Positions 48,920 through 58,529 of a stretch of 64,000 bases of DNA are shown here, one piece after another. Each line of letters starts with the position of its first letter. Position 1 is the first letter of the stretch. Below the pieces are notes generated by a model, which was given only the letters and a program-made list of their open reading frames with translations, was not told the origin of the DNA and did no database searches. A program made the translations under genes and the position numbers. Origin of the DNA: Sinorhizobium fredii USDA 257 (GTDB lineage Bacteria > Pseudomonadota > Alphaproteobacteria > Rhizobiales > Rhizobiaceae); the NCBI RefSeq assembly GCF_000265205.3, contig NC_018000.1:2418001-2482000 (forward strand). The letters are read 5' to 3'.

Positions 48920-50842
48920 ATGTACCGCCCGAAGCTGGCCCAGGTCATTATCGTGATCCTCATGCTGGCGGTGCTCTCCACCGCCGCGCTGATCCATCTC
49001 ATCTGGCAGCGCGCAGCCGGCGAGAATATCGAGGAGATCGTCGCCAGTCTCGATGCCCAGACGGCGGGATCCGTCAGGAACGACCTGTCCCGGACGCTGT
49101 CGCTCGTGACGAGCACCGCCGAAGTTGTCCGCTCCATCTTCTTCCAGGGGGCGATCAGCGCCAATGACGAGGTCAAGCGCGAGTTCCTGTTCCTGTCGCT
49201 GTTGCGCGAGCAGCCGGCGATCGCCTGGATCGGCTTCGGCTTTCCGGATGGGCGCTTTTTCGGGTCGCATGCGACCGCCGACGGTCGCGTCGAGATGGTC
49301 GAAATCGGCGCCGCGGAAGCCGGCGAGCTCCGTCCGCTGCGGCGCGATCTCTACCGACCGATCCCGGGCGACATCTTTTTCGAGGAGCGCATCAAGGCGG
49401 AGAGCGCCTATGTGGCACTCGGCGCCCCCTGGTATCGATTGGGCAAGGAAACCGGAGAGCCCGTTTGGACGGTCACCAATGTGCTGCCGAACGGTTTCGA
49501 GCCCGCGATGGTGCTGTCGAAGCGCGTCGTGAGCTTCGGAAAGTTTACCGGCGTGGTGATGGTGGCTGTTAGCCTCCGGCGCCTTTCCGAGGCGCTGCAG
49601 GCGCAAGAACTACCAGTGCTCGGGAAAGCCTTCGTTCTTGACGAGCGCGGGCGGGTACTTGCGACATCGCAACCTTCCGACGGTGTAATGGCGGCGCATT
49701 TTTCCGACTTTCCGGCCTCCGATGCTGTGGCGGCGGCGGCCGCCGAGGCTGTCGCGGCCAACAAGGTCGACGCCTTCCGAGCTGTAGTGCCAAACGCTTT
49801 GCTCGGGCCCGTCTTCGTGTCGTCGTCGCGCCTGCCGTTCGAGAACTGGCGCCTAGTTACCGCCACCCCGCGCTCGACCTTCGCAGGCGGTATCGACAAG
49901 AATATCCGCCGCATAGCCATAGTCGTGCTCGCCATGGCCGCGCTTGCCGCAGCAACTGCCGTCGGCTTTGCAAATTTTCTCTTCGCCCGTCCGCTCGCCC
50001 GGCTGGCGGAGCAATTGCGTGCGGTCGAGCGCTTCTCGCTGGAAAGCGTCCGCCATCACCCGACCTTCCTCGCCGAGCTCAACGATTTCTCCCAGGCATT
50101 GAAGCGCATGACCGTCGGTCTTTCGGCCTTTGCCCGCTACATGCCGCTCGATGTCGTGCGACCGCTGGTCGAAGGCAGCATTGAGCCGAAACCCGGCGGC
50201 GAGCTCTGCGAGGCGACCGTCATGTTCGCGGACCTACCCGGTTTCACCGAGCTGACGGAGAGGCTCGGACCCGGCGTCGAGCCGCATCTGACGCGCTTCC
50301 TGACTATTGCGGTCGCCGCTGTTCATGCGGAGGGTGGCACGGTCGACAAGTTTATCGGGGATGCGGTTATGGCGATCTGGAATGCGCCGGGCAAACAGGC
50401 GGATCATGCCGCCCGCGCCTGCCGCGCGGCTGTCGCGATCCGGAGGGCAATGCATGACGACCCGCCAATCGCGACCGGCGAGAACGCGATCCGCGTACGC
50501 ATCGGCATCAACAGCGGCACGGCGCTGATCGGCAATATCGGTTCCGCCGAGCGGCTGAGCTACACCGCCATCGGCGACACGGTCAATCTCGCGAGCCGAC
50601 TGGTGAGTGTGGCCAAGGAGCGCGGCGTCGAAATCGTGATCAGCGACGCGACCATGCGCGAGCTCGGGGCAGAGCCAATAACGAGGCCGCTCGGGCTTGC
50701 GGCGGTCCGCGGCAAGGCCAAGCCCGTTGGCGTACATACGATTGACCAGCCAAACGTTCGGTCAGCGGGAGGAAGCGATGGAAATGGCGATTACGACGGT
50801 GGCGATGCTCGCGTGCCTGCAACTCAAGCACTACGTCGTTGA
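48920..50842 (+). CDS. Membrane class III adenylate/guanylate cyclase with sensor domain
   Basis: A 640-residue protein. A first membrane helix (VIIVILMLAVLSTAALIHLIW) is followed by a ~300-residue extracytoplasmic sensor with Cache-like features, a second helix (~345-367), a HAMP-like linker, and a class III cyclase domain. Both metal Asp are present (D438 in FADLPGF, D481 in FIGDAVMA), as are N556 and the transition-state R560 (NLASRL). It therefore should make cAMP from ATP in response to a periplasmic signal. It starts two bases after ndh stops, in the same run. Confidence 0.87.
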   Translation: MYRPKLAQVIIVILMLAVLSTAALIHLIWQRAAGENIEEIVASLDAQTAGSVRNDLSRTLSLVTSTAEVVRSIFFQGAISANDEVKREFLFLSLLREQPAIAWIGFGFPDGRFFGSHATADGRVEMVEIGAAEAGELRPLRRDLYRPIPGDIFFEERIKAESAYVALGAPWYRLGKETGEPVWTVTNVLPNGFEPAMVLSKRVVSFGKFTGVVMVAVSLRRLSEALQAQELPVLGKAFVLDERGRVLATSQPSDGVMAAHFSDFPASDAVAAAAAEAVAANKVDAFRAVVPNALLGPVFVSSSRLPFENWRLVTATPRSTFAGGIDKNIRRIAIVVLAMAALAAATAVGFANFLFARPLARLAEQLRAVERFSLESVRHHPTFLAELNDFSQALKRMTVGLSAFARYMPLDVVRPLVEGSIEPKPGGELCEATVMFADLPGFTELTERLGPGVEPHLTRFLTIAVAAVHAEGGTVDKFIGDAVMAIWNAPGKQADHAARACRAAVAIRRAMHDDPPIATGENAIRVRIGINSGTALIGNIGSAERLSYTAIGDTVNLASRLVSVAKERGVEIVISDATMRELGAEPITRPLGLAAVRGKAKPVGVHTIDQPNVRSAGGSDGNGDYDGGDARVPATQALRR

Positions 50843-51155
50843 TTATGTGCTGCAGCCAGCCTGGATCCTGCGCGGCAAGGGCAATTTCCGCATGATCGGC
50901 GGCTACGTGCATGCGGGCGGGCACGCGCTCGGAACCGTGCCGGCGCTGATGCTGGCCGGAATCGGGTTGATGCGTGTCACCATTCTCGTAGTCGCGGAAT
51001 TCCTTGCTCACTACCTCATAGATTATTGCAAGGCATTGCTGTCACAGCATAGCCGCGCGGATGCTACGACCCGGGCCTACTGGGCCATGCACGGAGCCGA
51101 TCAACTGCTGCACCAGCTCACCTACGCGGCGCTGATCCTTGCCGCGCTGCTGTAG
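50778..51155 (+). CDS. DUF3307 small membrane protein
   Basis: A 125-residue membrane protein, mostly hydrophobic, with His-rich helices (LQLKHYVVDYVLQPAWIL, GGYVHAGGHALGTVPALML, EFLAHYLIDYCKALL). DUF3307 proteins are of unknown function. GGGAGGAAGCG precedes the ATG at 50778, so it begins inside the last 65 bases of the cyclase gene, a strong sign of coupling. Confidence 0.82.
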   Translation: MEMAITTVAMLACLQLKHYVVDYVLQPAWILRGKGNFRMIGGYVHAGGHALGTVPALMLAGIGLMRVTILVVAEFLAHYLIDYCKALLSQHSRADATTRAYWAMHGADQLLHQLTYAALILAALL

Positions 51156-51224
51156 GTGCTTTCGTCCCTGCGCTAAACATGCGACTGGCAGGGAACGGGC
51201 GTATCCGACGAAGAATCCTAGCTT

Positions 51225-51271
51225 GTTCTCGTTCTGTGCTGAAAAGATCGCATAGTGTATCGTCGGGAACT
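51225..51271 (+). repeat. Dispersed ~45-bp repeat, copy A
   Basis: Reads GTTCTCGTTCTGTGCT, then GATCGCATAGTGTATCGTCG and GGAAC. Two relatives lie at 58612-58652 and 62429-62475 in the same orientation. Shared cores are GTC(G)(T/C)ATAATGTATC and GGGAA. No gene is recognised in 51156-51526 around it. Confidence 0.6.
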
Positions 51272-51526
51272 TGGCACAGGGCGCGCGACTCCTATTCGGG
51301 CGTCGTGATGCGAGCGTATCGTGCAGCGGAGACGAGCCGATGACACCGGTGTCAGAGACGGTGGATGACAACACGAACGCGGTAGGATTGACGGGATGAA
51401 TGAAGCCAGCGCAAACGTAGTTTGTCGCTACGCTGATTGCCGGTCAGTGACGGGTGTCCTGGGTACGAAGGAGACGACATCGGGCCGGCTGTTTCCGTCA
51501 GCTTGCAAGGGGGAGGGGAGAGGCGC

Positions 51527-52182
51527 TTAGGCTTTTGCCGCGACAAGGGCGGCCAGCGGCGGAATGGCCTGGCCATCGAGGCCGAGCCAGAACGACAGGC
51601 CGAGCTTCCGGCACGTCTTCATCAGCCCGAGCATGGTGTCGCGCGCCACCCGGCCATCCCGGCTCACCGTGGCGCCGGAGATCTTTCGTTTGGTGACGAA
51701 GCTGCGCAGGTCGCTCTCGGACGCATTGGTGTGGAGCGGGACATCGGGCCTTCCAGCATCTTGAGCAGCTCGTCCTTCCGGCGAGAAAGACGTGCCAGAA
51801 GCTTGTCGAGGTCTTCATAGCCGGTGCGCAGCGAGAAGATGCGATCAAAGCGTTTGTGAAACGCCGCGGCAAGGCCAGCGGCGGCTTTCGCTTGACGCTC
51901 TTCAGCGCCCGGTAGAACCGCCACACCAGATCCCGCACCGTCTCGACCAGACGCGCCTGCCGCGGCGTTGCCGATCAGTTTCTGCAGCAGCCGCTCCGCA
52001 TGGACCCAACACAGGGCATGATTGCCGACCCGGAACTGGCCGGCATCGTCAGAGACGATCACCAAGCTGGACCGGCAATGACGACGCCGAAGGCGGCCAT
52101 GGCACAGATGCCTTCCTTGCATGCCGGACGCCTGGCATATAAATTGGCCCAATGCTTGATCGTTCATCCCAATCTCCGACAC
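51527..52182 (-). pseudogene. Degenerate IS66-type transposase C-terminal fragment
   Basis: Minus-strand segments in shifting frames read SDDAGQFRVGNHALCWVHAERLLQ, MRDLVWRFYRALKSVKRKPP, FDRIFSLRTGYEDLDKLLARL and KTCRKLGLSFWLGLDGQAIPPL with a stop at 51527. These match the catalytic C-terminal half of IS66-like DDE transposases. Frameshifts split them, and the N-terminal half and both inverted repeats are missing. It is a scar of an old insertion next to the AraC/MFS pair. Confidence 0.75.
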
Positions 52183-53132
52183 ATATTCCTACGGACGCAC
52201 TAAGCGAAGTTCTACAGGACTTTCGCCTGAGTGGGGTCAACTACGGCCGTTGTGAGCTACGCGATCCATGGAGCATCGCCTTTCCGCAGCAACAGCTGCT
52301 TCGCTTTCATTTCGTCAGTGAGGGGCCATGCTGGGTCCATACCGAAGCCCAGGGATGGCAGGAGTTACAAGACGGCGATCTGGTGTTGTTGCCACAAGGT
52401 GTCGAACACCGACTGGCCAGCAAGCCTGATGTCGTCGGGGACTCGCTTAAGAGCTGTCACGTCACCAAGTTGGGGGGCAATGTCTGCGAAGTGGTGCATG
52501 AAGGAACAGGAGCGATGAGCACCCTGTTCTGCGGTTCCATGGCTTTGGGTGCGAATGCCCTCAACCCTTTGATCGCTCTGATGCCATCGATTATCAAGGG
52601 CTGTGATGTTGCTGGCAATGATCCGATCGTCGGCCCCCTCCTCGGGGCCATGACGGCAGAGGCGTCGCAGCCCCAGATAGGCAGCGCCACGGTCTTGTCA
52701 CGCATGGCGGACGTACTCGTCGCGCGGCTTATTCGCTGCTGGGTCAATTGCAGCGGAGCCTCGACCAGCGGCTGGCTCGCCGCGATCCGTGATCCTCATA
52801 TCGGTCGTGCGCTCGCAGCCATGCACCGAGATCCCGGCCATGACTGGACGCTTGAGACCCTTGCTGGCGTGGCAGGTCAATCGCGCTCGATCTTCGCGGA
52901 ACGCTTCAGCGCCATTTTGGGGGAAGGCGCGGCACGCTATCTCGCCCGTCTGCGCATGCAGCTTGCACGAGAGTTACTCGGTCAAAACATGTCGGTTGCC
53001 GAGGTCGCTTCTCAACTGGGCTATGAATCTGAAGCTTCTTTCGCTCGCGCCTTCAAGCGCATCACCAGCGTTTCACCTGGCGTTGTGCGCCGCACCATTT
53101 CCGGACGAACGGACATAGAATTCGGACTTTAG
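52152..53132 (+). CDS. AraC-family regulator with N-terminal cupin-like domain
   Basis: A 326-residue regulator. Residues ~30-190 form a cupin_6-type ligand domain (LRFHFVSEGPCWVHTEAQGWQELQDGDLVLLPQGVEH), and the C-terminal ~100 residues form two HTHs (LETLAGVAGQSRSIFAERFS; SVAEVASQLGYESEASFARAFKR). The start at 52152 falls within the degenerate transposase fragment, so the gene's upstream border is disturbed. It probably activates the MFS gene 59 bases downstream. Confidence 0.9.
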   Translation: MLDRSSQSPTHIPTDALSEVLQDFRLSGVNYGRCELRDPWSIAFPQQQLLRFHFVSEGPCWVHTEAQGWQELQDGDLVLLPQGVEHRLASKPDVVGDSLKSCHVTKLGGNVCEVVHEGTGAMSTLFCGSMALGANALNPLIALMPSIIKGCDVAGNDPIVGPLLGAMTAEASQPQIGSATVLSRMADVLVARLIRCWVNCSGASTSGWLAAIRDPHIGRALAAMHRDPGHDWTLETLAGVAGQSRSIFAERFSAILGEGAARYLARLRMQLARELLGQNMSVAEVASQLGYESEASFARAFKRITSVSPGVVRRTISGRTDIEFGL

Positions 53133-53191
53133 GATACATATCATCCTGGAAGACTCCGCTATGAAGACCTCCAAACCTTGGAGGTACTTCA

Positions 53192-54400
53192 ATGACGGAC
53201 ACAACATCACAGCTTGACGGCCCCGCGATTGGCCTCGATTCTGCCGTTCCGAGTGCATGGAGTCCCACTACCTGGCTTGCCGTTATTTCAATGGCAGCCG
53301 CAAGCTTTGCGCTGGTGTCAGCTGAATTCCTGCCGGCAGGCCTGTTGACGCCAATGGCGCGTGACCTTGGCATCAGCGAGGGAACCGCCGGTCAGGTTGT
53401 CACCGCCACCGCGTCTGTTGGCGCGGTGACGGCCTTGTTGAGCAATGTTCTCATCGGCAAACTGAACCGGAAGACTGTCCTGGTTGGCCTAAGTGCCTTG
53501 GCTATCGGCTCCAATCTTCTGGCCGCGCTCGCGACCGATTTTTGGCTATTGTTGTTGGGCCGAGCCGGGCTGGGCGTGGCGCTAAGTGGTTTCTGGGCGC
53601 TTTCAGTTGCCGTCGTGGCGAGATTGGTTGGCACCAATGCGACAGGTCGGGGCATGGCTATAGTCACCCTCGGCGTCTCTCTTGCCACCATCGCTGCACC
53701 ATCGATGGGTGCTTTGATCAGCGATTGGCTCGGCTGGCGTGCCGCCACAGGCATGACGGCAGGGCTCGCAGCGGTTGCGATGCTGCTGCAGATACTCAGC
53801 TTGCCGACACTACCCGCAAGCACAAGCAACAGTCTTTCTGACGTCTTCCGGCTGTCGAAACGGCGCACTGTTCAACTCGGAATGCTTGCCATCCTCTTGC
53901 TGATGACCGGACATTTTGCCGGCTCGGTCTACGTGCGACCCTTCCTCGAACAAGTGACGCTCCTTGGCACGGGGCCGATTGCCTTGGCGCTCCTCGGGTT
54001 TGGCATCGCCGCTGTGATCGGCAATGTCGCCGGCGGCCGACTGGCAGACGCCAATATCCGCATGGCACTCGCGGTCACCGGCGTATTGATGGCGTTTGCG
54101 GCGCTTGCTCTCGTACTCTGGGGTGCACATAGCGGCATCGCGTTTGCCCTGGTTACACTTTGGGGTTTAGCTTTTGGGATGGCTCCGGTGGTATTGCCTA
54201 CTAACTTGTCCCGGGGCGCAGGGGATGCCTTGGAGGCTGCTGGCAGCTTGATGGTCGTTTCGTTCCAGGTCGCCATTAGCATGGGTGCGGTGTTCGGCGG
54301 CTACATCGTCGATCACCATGGCGCTTCCGGGCCGTTGGTCATTACCGCCGTCTTGGCGGCATCGACCATCGTCCTGGCGTTGCTGCAGCCCCGCAGCTGA
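53192..54400 (+). CDS. MFS transporter (DHA1, arabinose/multidrug-type)
   Basis: A 402-residue twelve-helix transporter. It has the DHA1 helix pattern (FALVSAEFLPAGLLTPMARDLGISEGTAGQVVTATA in helix 1-2) and GKLNRKTVLVGLSAL as the loop 2-3 basic motif. It follows an AraC-type regulator by about 60 bases, the usual pairing for a regulated efflux pump. Its base composition is slightly less GC-biased than its neighbours, hinting at transfer. Confidence 0.88.
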   Translation: MTDTTSQLDGPAIGLDSAVPSAWSPTTWLAVISMAAASFALVSAEFLPAGLLTPMARDLGISEGTAGQVVTATASVGAVTALLSNVLIGKLNRKTVLVGLSALAIGSNLLAALATDFWLLLLGRAGLGVALSGFWALSVAVVARLVGTNATGRGMAIVTLGVSLATIAAPSMGALISDWLGWRAATGMTAGLAAVAMLLQILSLPTLPASTSNSLSDVFRLSKRRTVQLGMLAILLLMTGHFAGSVYVRPFLEQVTLLGTGPIALALLGFGIAAVIGNVAGGRLADANIRMALAVTGVLMAFAALALVLWGAHSGIAFALVTLWGLAFGMAPVVLPTNLSRGAGDALEAAGSLMVVSFQVAISMGAVFGGYIVDHHGASGPLVITAVLAASTIVLALLQPRS

Positions 54401-54711
54401 CTCTTAGGGCCCCGCGAAGGTGAGCAGAAGAGGCGAGATCTCAGTTGGGCCAGAAGGCCGGGTGAGGCTAAATCCGGGACGTGGCGATGCTTTCTCGTTG
54501 CGGCGAGGAGCATCGACCGATCGCCCATGGCCGCAATCACAACAATCTGGATTGAGCGGCGCTGCAGATCGGCACTCACGAATAGCGCGGCAAGTTTGCG
54601 CCCCCATAATGGTCATCGAGCCACCGGTCGCTGTCGCCGCAAAGCGGACATGACGCAGTGACAACGCGGGTCGCAGTTGCGCCAAGTCGCCATTCCGCCC
54701 CATGCGGGTGA
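54401..54711. other. Intergenic, nothing recognised
   Basis: Short open frames occur on both strands but none has a ribosome site or a family signature. The minus strand has a CPLC-like stretch near 54630-54655, too short to identify. Confidence 0.5.
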
Positions 54712-55821
54712 TTAGATCACGAATTCCTCCTCGTACGTCTGTGGCTCGGGAACGACCGTAACCTCCACCGGAACGATCCAATTGGCCGCGTAGCTCTCGC
54801 AGTCGGAACGCGGAAGCTCGGGCTGCACGCACCCCGCCCGATCGATCGCGCGACATCGCAGTATATATCGCCCGACTTCTTCAGGGGTCCACATGTATTC
54901 CCACAAGCGCCATGCAAAGGGACGTTCTGTTTCGAGGAGCCTTCCCTCGCGCCAGCCCCTGCCATCTCCGGTGCAGACCTGCACCTGCCGGATAACAGCC
55001 TCTCCGCTCCAGGCGGCTCCGAAAATCCGATACGGTTGGCCGGCGATGAGATGCGCCCCCTGCACGGGACGCGCGATCTGCGCTTTGACCTCCATCTCCG
55101 CAAGCGGGACCAGCCTGGGTTCCCCGAGGCTGCGCTCCCAACGGAAATAGTCGCGCGCCTGCCAGTAGCCAAGGAACGGTTGCTCCACAACCGTGATATG
55201 CGTGATCCACTTGACCCAAGCCATGCCGAACCAGCCACCCACGACCGCGCGTAGCGGGTAGCCGTGATCGCGCGTCAACGCCTCCTCGTTCATCGAATAG
55301 GCAAGGATCGTGCTGTGAGCCATTGCCTTCTCAAGCGGTAAACTGCGCGCAAAAGCGATGGGGCCGGGAGAAGCCGTTTTCTTGTTCGTGTCGACGACGC
55401 CGCTGTCTGCGCCTACGAGCAGAACCTCACGTGCGGTTCGCTTAACGCCCGCCATTTCCAAAATCTCGCGCAGAAGAACACCTGTCCACGCGGCATTGCC
55501 GACGGCTCCGTTCTGCCACTGCAACCCCTCCTTCGGCGGCACATAGTAGACGCGCCCGTTCCCTGCGCACTCGACGACGGCGGTGAAAGTCGTGCTTCGC
55601 ATCGCCTTGATGCTGTCGAGGTCAAGTTCGATCGGCCGCTCCACCGCCCCGCCAACGCGCAATCTCCAGTCTCGCGCATCGAGGTCCGGCGACGGGAAAT
55701 GGTTTCGCACGAAGAACAGCTCGGTTGGGATCAGCCAATCGGAGAGCGACGCAAACGGAAACTCGGTGTTTTGTGGGGATTTCTGTCGAACTATTAGACT
55801 GGGTTGCTCTGGTGTCGGCAT
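54712..55821 (-). CDS. Molybdopterin-dependent sulfite oxidase-like enzyme
   Basis: A 369-residue enzyme with the Oxidored_molyb (sulfite oxidase) domain in the first ~230 residues, the Mo-ligand Cys85 in VVECAGNGR, a conserved GGWFGMAWVKW, and a Mo-co dimerisation domain at the C-terminus (LIAGQPYRIFGAAWSGEAVIR). AGGAGGAC precedes the ATG at 55821. No signal or Tat peptide is present, and no heme domain or cytochrome partner gene is nearby, so the electron acceptor is unclear. Confidence 0.88.
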   Translation of the reverse strand: MPTPEQPSLIVRQKSPQNTEFPFASLSDWLIPTELFFVRNHFPSPDLDARDWRLRVGGAVERPIELDLDSIKAMRSTTFTAVVECAGNGRVYYVPPKEGLQWQNGAVGNAAWTGVLLREILEMAGVKRTAREVLLVGADSGVVDTNKKTASPGPIAFARSLPLEKAMAHSTILAYSMNEEALTRDHGYPLRAVVGGWFGMAWVKWITHITVVEQPFLGYWQARDYFRWERSLGEPRLVPLAEMEVKAQIARPVQGAHLIAGQPYRIFGAAWSGEAVIRQVQVCTGDGRGWREGRLLETERPFAWRLWEYMWTPEEVGRYILRCRAIDRAGCVQPELPRSDCESYAANWIVPVEVTVVPEPQTYEEEFVI

Positions 55822-56030
55822 AGTCCTCCTCTCCCCTTCCAAGAGCACAACGTTGGCACTCGGTCGCGCGAATTCCGGTTCGATCACACCGCCCCTCGCA
55901 GTGCGTCTGTCGCGTTCCGCCTTCGGCCGCATTCTAGCACATACCGCACGTTCCTCGGATCGACCTCGAACGGCAGCAAAGGGCCCGAATGCTGCTATAG
56001 GCCCACGTCTCTTTCGCGCCCGCTTGTCGT

Positions 56031-56702
56031 TCAGGCACTACCGCTGGAGAAGACCAGCAACATATTGTTGGTAGGCATCTCGATCGTCTCGCGGAGATTA
56101 AGTCCAGCGGCCTCACCCACTTGTTCAAGATCAGCGATATCACGCACACCCCAGGATGGGTTGCGCTCCTTTAGAGCCGCGTCGAAAGCAGCGTTCGAGG
56201 GGGCGTTGTGTGCCCCGTCGCGCATGAATGGGCCGTAGAGAAGAAGAAGCCCACCAGCGTGAAGCAAACGGCCAGCTCCTGCGAACAATCCTAAGCTTGC
56301 CGCCCATGGCGCGATATGGATCATATTGATCGACACGATGGCGTCAAAATGCCCCGTTTGTTCGACGCCCCATTGTCCTGAGCACACATCAATATCCCGC
56401 GGTGCCAGCACATTCTTCAGCCCTGCGAATTTGATCCAGCTAGACATGCTGGTGCGGGCGTCGGCATCCGGATCGCTCGGCTGCCAGGTGAGGTTGGGCA
56501 TTGCTCCCGCAAAACACACGGCGTGCTCGCCGGTCCCGCATCCAATCTCCAGCACGGCGCCACGTGTTGGAAGGACACGTTTTAGGACCGCGAGGATCGG
56601 CGCCGAATTTCGCGCAACGGAAGGTGAGAACATGCGCTGGTCGGCGCTTATGTCGCGCTGTTCCAGCGCAACAGGCGAACGGTCCTTCTTCTCTGGGGGC
56701 AT
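56031..56702 (-). CDS. DUF938 SAM-dependent methyltransferase
   Basis: A 223-residue protein of the DUF938 family with a class I SAM-binding motif VLEIGCGTGEHAVCFA (residues ~48-63), a second acidic motif after PSDPDA and a conserved IVSINMIHIAPW. The substrate is unknown. It runs the same way as the sulfite oxidase-like gene ahead of it; no functional link is visible. Confidence 0.85.
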   Translation of the reverse strand: MPPEKKDRSPVALEQRDISADQRMFSPSVARNSAPILAVLKRVLPTRGAVLEIGCGTGEHAVCFAGAMPNLTWQPSDPDADARTSMSSWIKFAGLKNVLAPRDIDVCSGQWGVEQTGHFDAIVSINMIHIAPWAASLGLFAGAGRLLHAGGLLLLYGPFMRDGAHNAPSNAAFDAALKERNPSWGVRDIADLEQVGEAAGLNLRETIEMPTNNMLLVFSSGSA

Positions 56703-57299
56703 TGGCCTTGAATCCCCTTTGGGCGATGTCTCCCACCTTATAGCTGAAATGATGGGACTGAAACCAAGGATTTCGGACTTACGAAGGGGGTCGTCGGCGC
56801 GTGCGTTCGGCCGAGGGCGACCGAACGTCCACTTCGCGTCAGATCACGCGCCCGCCAGGCTCGAGGTCTGCTTTCGAAAATCGGAGCCCGGAAGCCGACC
56901 GACGGCTCTCGGCCCCAAATCGGTCGTTCCATCCACGCCGAGCTGATGTGCGCTACTGGGAAGTTGAGACGGAGGGATTTCGTAACAACAGGGTCGCTGG
57001 TTCTGATCCCTTCAAGGCGAGCAAATAATCTCCAAGAGCCAAAAACGGGTGGTGCGCCGGCTATCACCGCTGATTGCTCATCTGGTGCCATCTGCTCAGG
57101 CCGAACACCGTTTACGCGCTATCGGTCGCTTGGGAACTTGCTCGTCTCGCGAGGCAAATTCTCGAGTCTTTGGGGCGAGCAAATCGATCCGTTCGAATGG
57201 AAGGGTTGAAGGGTGCGCCTGAAGGTTTACGCACCACCATTCGAAGCGTACCATCCGCACACTGCCAGCTGCTCGATCTCATGATCCTCAACGGACGAG
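56703..57299. other. Intergenic, no gene recognised
   Basis: Roughly 600 bp without a supportable coding region. Open frames on both strands lack start signals and family motifs. The promoter of the following cyclase must lie here, but I see no clear consensus boxes. Confidence 0.5.
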
Positions 57300-58529
57300 G
57301 TGGCGCCCTTGGAGCAATCGACGGAAGACGGTTCGCTGGATGTAAAAATTGCGGTGAGGATGGCAGATACGGGATACGTCCTAGCATTCCTGACCGGATT
57401 GGCGTTTGCACCGGTAGGCTATTTTCTGTTTAGTTCGGCCGAGTTCGCTCTTCTGAGCGTCGGCTTCTCCGTCGCCTATTTGCTTCTCCCTTTCGCGTCG
57501 AAGGTGGCACCATCATGGGCTGTCAGACTGTTCTTCATTCTTCTGCTCACCCTGCATTATGCGCTTGTATTGCTTTGCGTCGGACCGTATGCGGGCGTTG
57601 AAGCTTTCACGGTCTGCCTCGCCGCGCTGCCTCTGCTCCTGTTCGCCAAAACTGAGCGGCAGCTGCTTTGGGTTGCGTATGGCACGATTGCGGCTGGTGT
57701 CGTCGCTGTCGAGTTGATTGCCATTAGGCAACCGCCCTTTCTCGTTCTGGAGCAATCCGACCGAACATCCGCATACATCGCTAACATCGTCACCGTGGCT
57801 ATCGTGATGAGCTTCTTGCTTTTCAGCTATTCGCGCTCTTCGATCGCCAACTACATCAAACTTCAAAAAGAACGTTCGAAATCGGAGCAGATGCTCCGTG
57901 AGCTCGTTCCCGCCGATGTTGCTCAGCACCTGCTCAGGGGTGAGAGTGTTCCGGCCCAGAGCCACGGCGAATGCACCGTTTTGTTCGCCGACCTTGTCCA
58001 TTTCACGGATCTCGCCGAAAACCTCTCGCCCGTTCACTTGGTGGAGCTGCTCAATGGGATCTTCAGCGATATCGACAGTCTGTGCGAGCGCCACGGTATC
58101 GAAAAAATCAAAACTATCGGCGATTGCTACATGTGCGCAACGGGCATCTTTCCGCAACAAAATCGGATTGTTGGAATTGCCATGGTGAGCATCGGAATAG
58201 TCAATGTTGTCAATCATTGGGGTGAAAAGACGGGCTATCCGCTATCGGTCAGGATCGGCATCTGCACAGGCCAAGTGATATCCGGAGTGATCGGAAGGAA
58301 GCGTCCCCTTTTCGATATTTGGGGCCAGACGGTAAATGTCGCGCAATTGATGGAAACTAAATCGACGGGCAACTGCATTCTCGTTTCAGAAAGTACGCGT
58401 TGGCGGCTGCGAGAACACTTCAGCTTCGAACCCGTTCCTGATGTGTGGTCGAAATCTGGTCATTCACTACATGCCTATCGGTTGGTGCCGTCTGGATCTT
58501 CCCTCGAGAGTTCCATGGCTGAAGGCTAG
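57300..58529 (+). CDS. Membrane adenylate cyclase-like protein with altered catalytic Arg
   Basis: A 409-residue protein from GTG 57300. Residues ~25-180 contain about six hydrophobic segments without a recognised sensor, and residues ~215-400 a class III cyclase domain. Metal ligands are present: D231 in LFADLVHF and D275 in TIGDCYM, with Lys in KIKTIGD. At N346 the usual Asn-x3-Arg becomes N-V-A-Q-L, so the transition-state Arg is replaced by Leu350. The domain may be impaired or have a changed role. GTG 57354 and ATG 57360 are alternative starts. Confidence 0.78.
   Translation: MAPLEQSTEDGSLDVKIAVRMADTGYVLAFLTGLAFAPVGYFLFSSAEFALLSVGFSVAYLLLPFASKVAPSWAVRLFFILLLTLHYALVLLCVGPYAGVEAFTVCLAALPLLLFAKTERQLLWVAYGTIAAGVVAVELIAIRQPPFLVLEQSDRTSAYIANIVTVAIVMSFLLFSYSRSSIANYIKLQKERSKSEQMLRELVPADVAQHLLRGESVPAQSHGECTVLFADLVHFTDLAENLSPVHLVELLNGIFSDIDSLCERHGIEKIKTIGDCYMCATGIFPQQNRIVGIAMVSIGIVNVVNHWGEKTGYPLSVRIGICTGQVISGVIGRKRPLFDIWGQTVNVAQLMETKSTGNCILVSESTRWRLREHFSFEPVPDVWSKSGHSLHAYRLVPSGSSLESSMAEG

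Noticed and set aside
54420..54653. 77-codon frame with a possible zinc-finger-like stretch
   Set aside because: The two cysteine positions are in a different frame from the open frame, no start or ribosome site, and no second pair of ligands.
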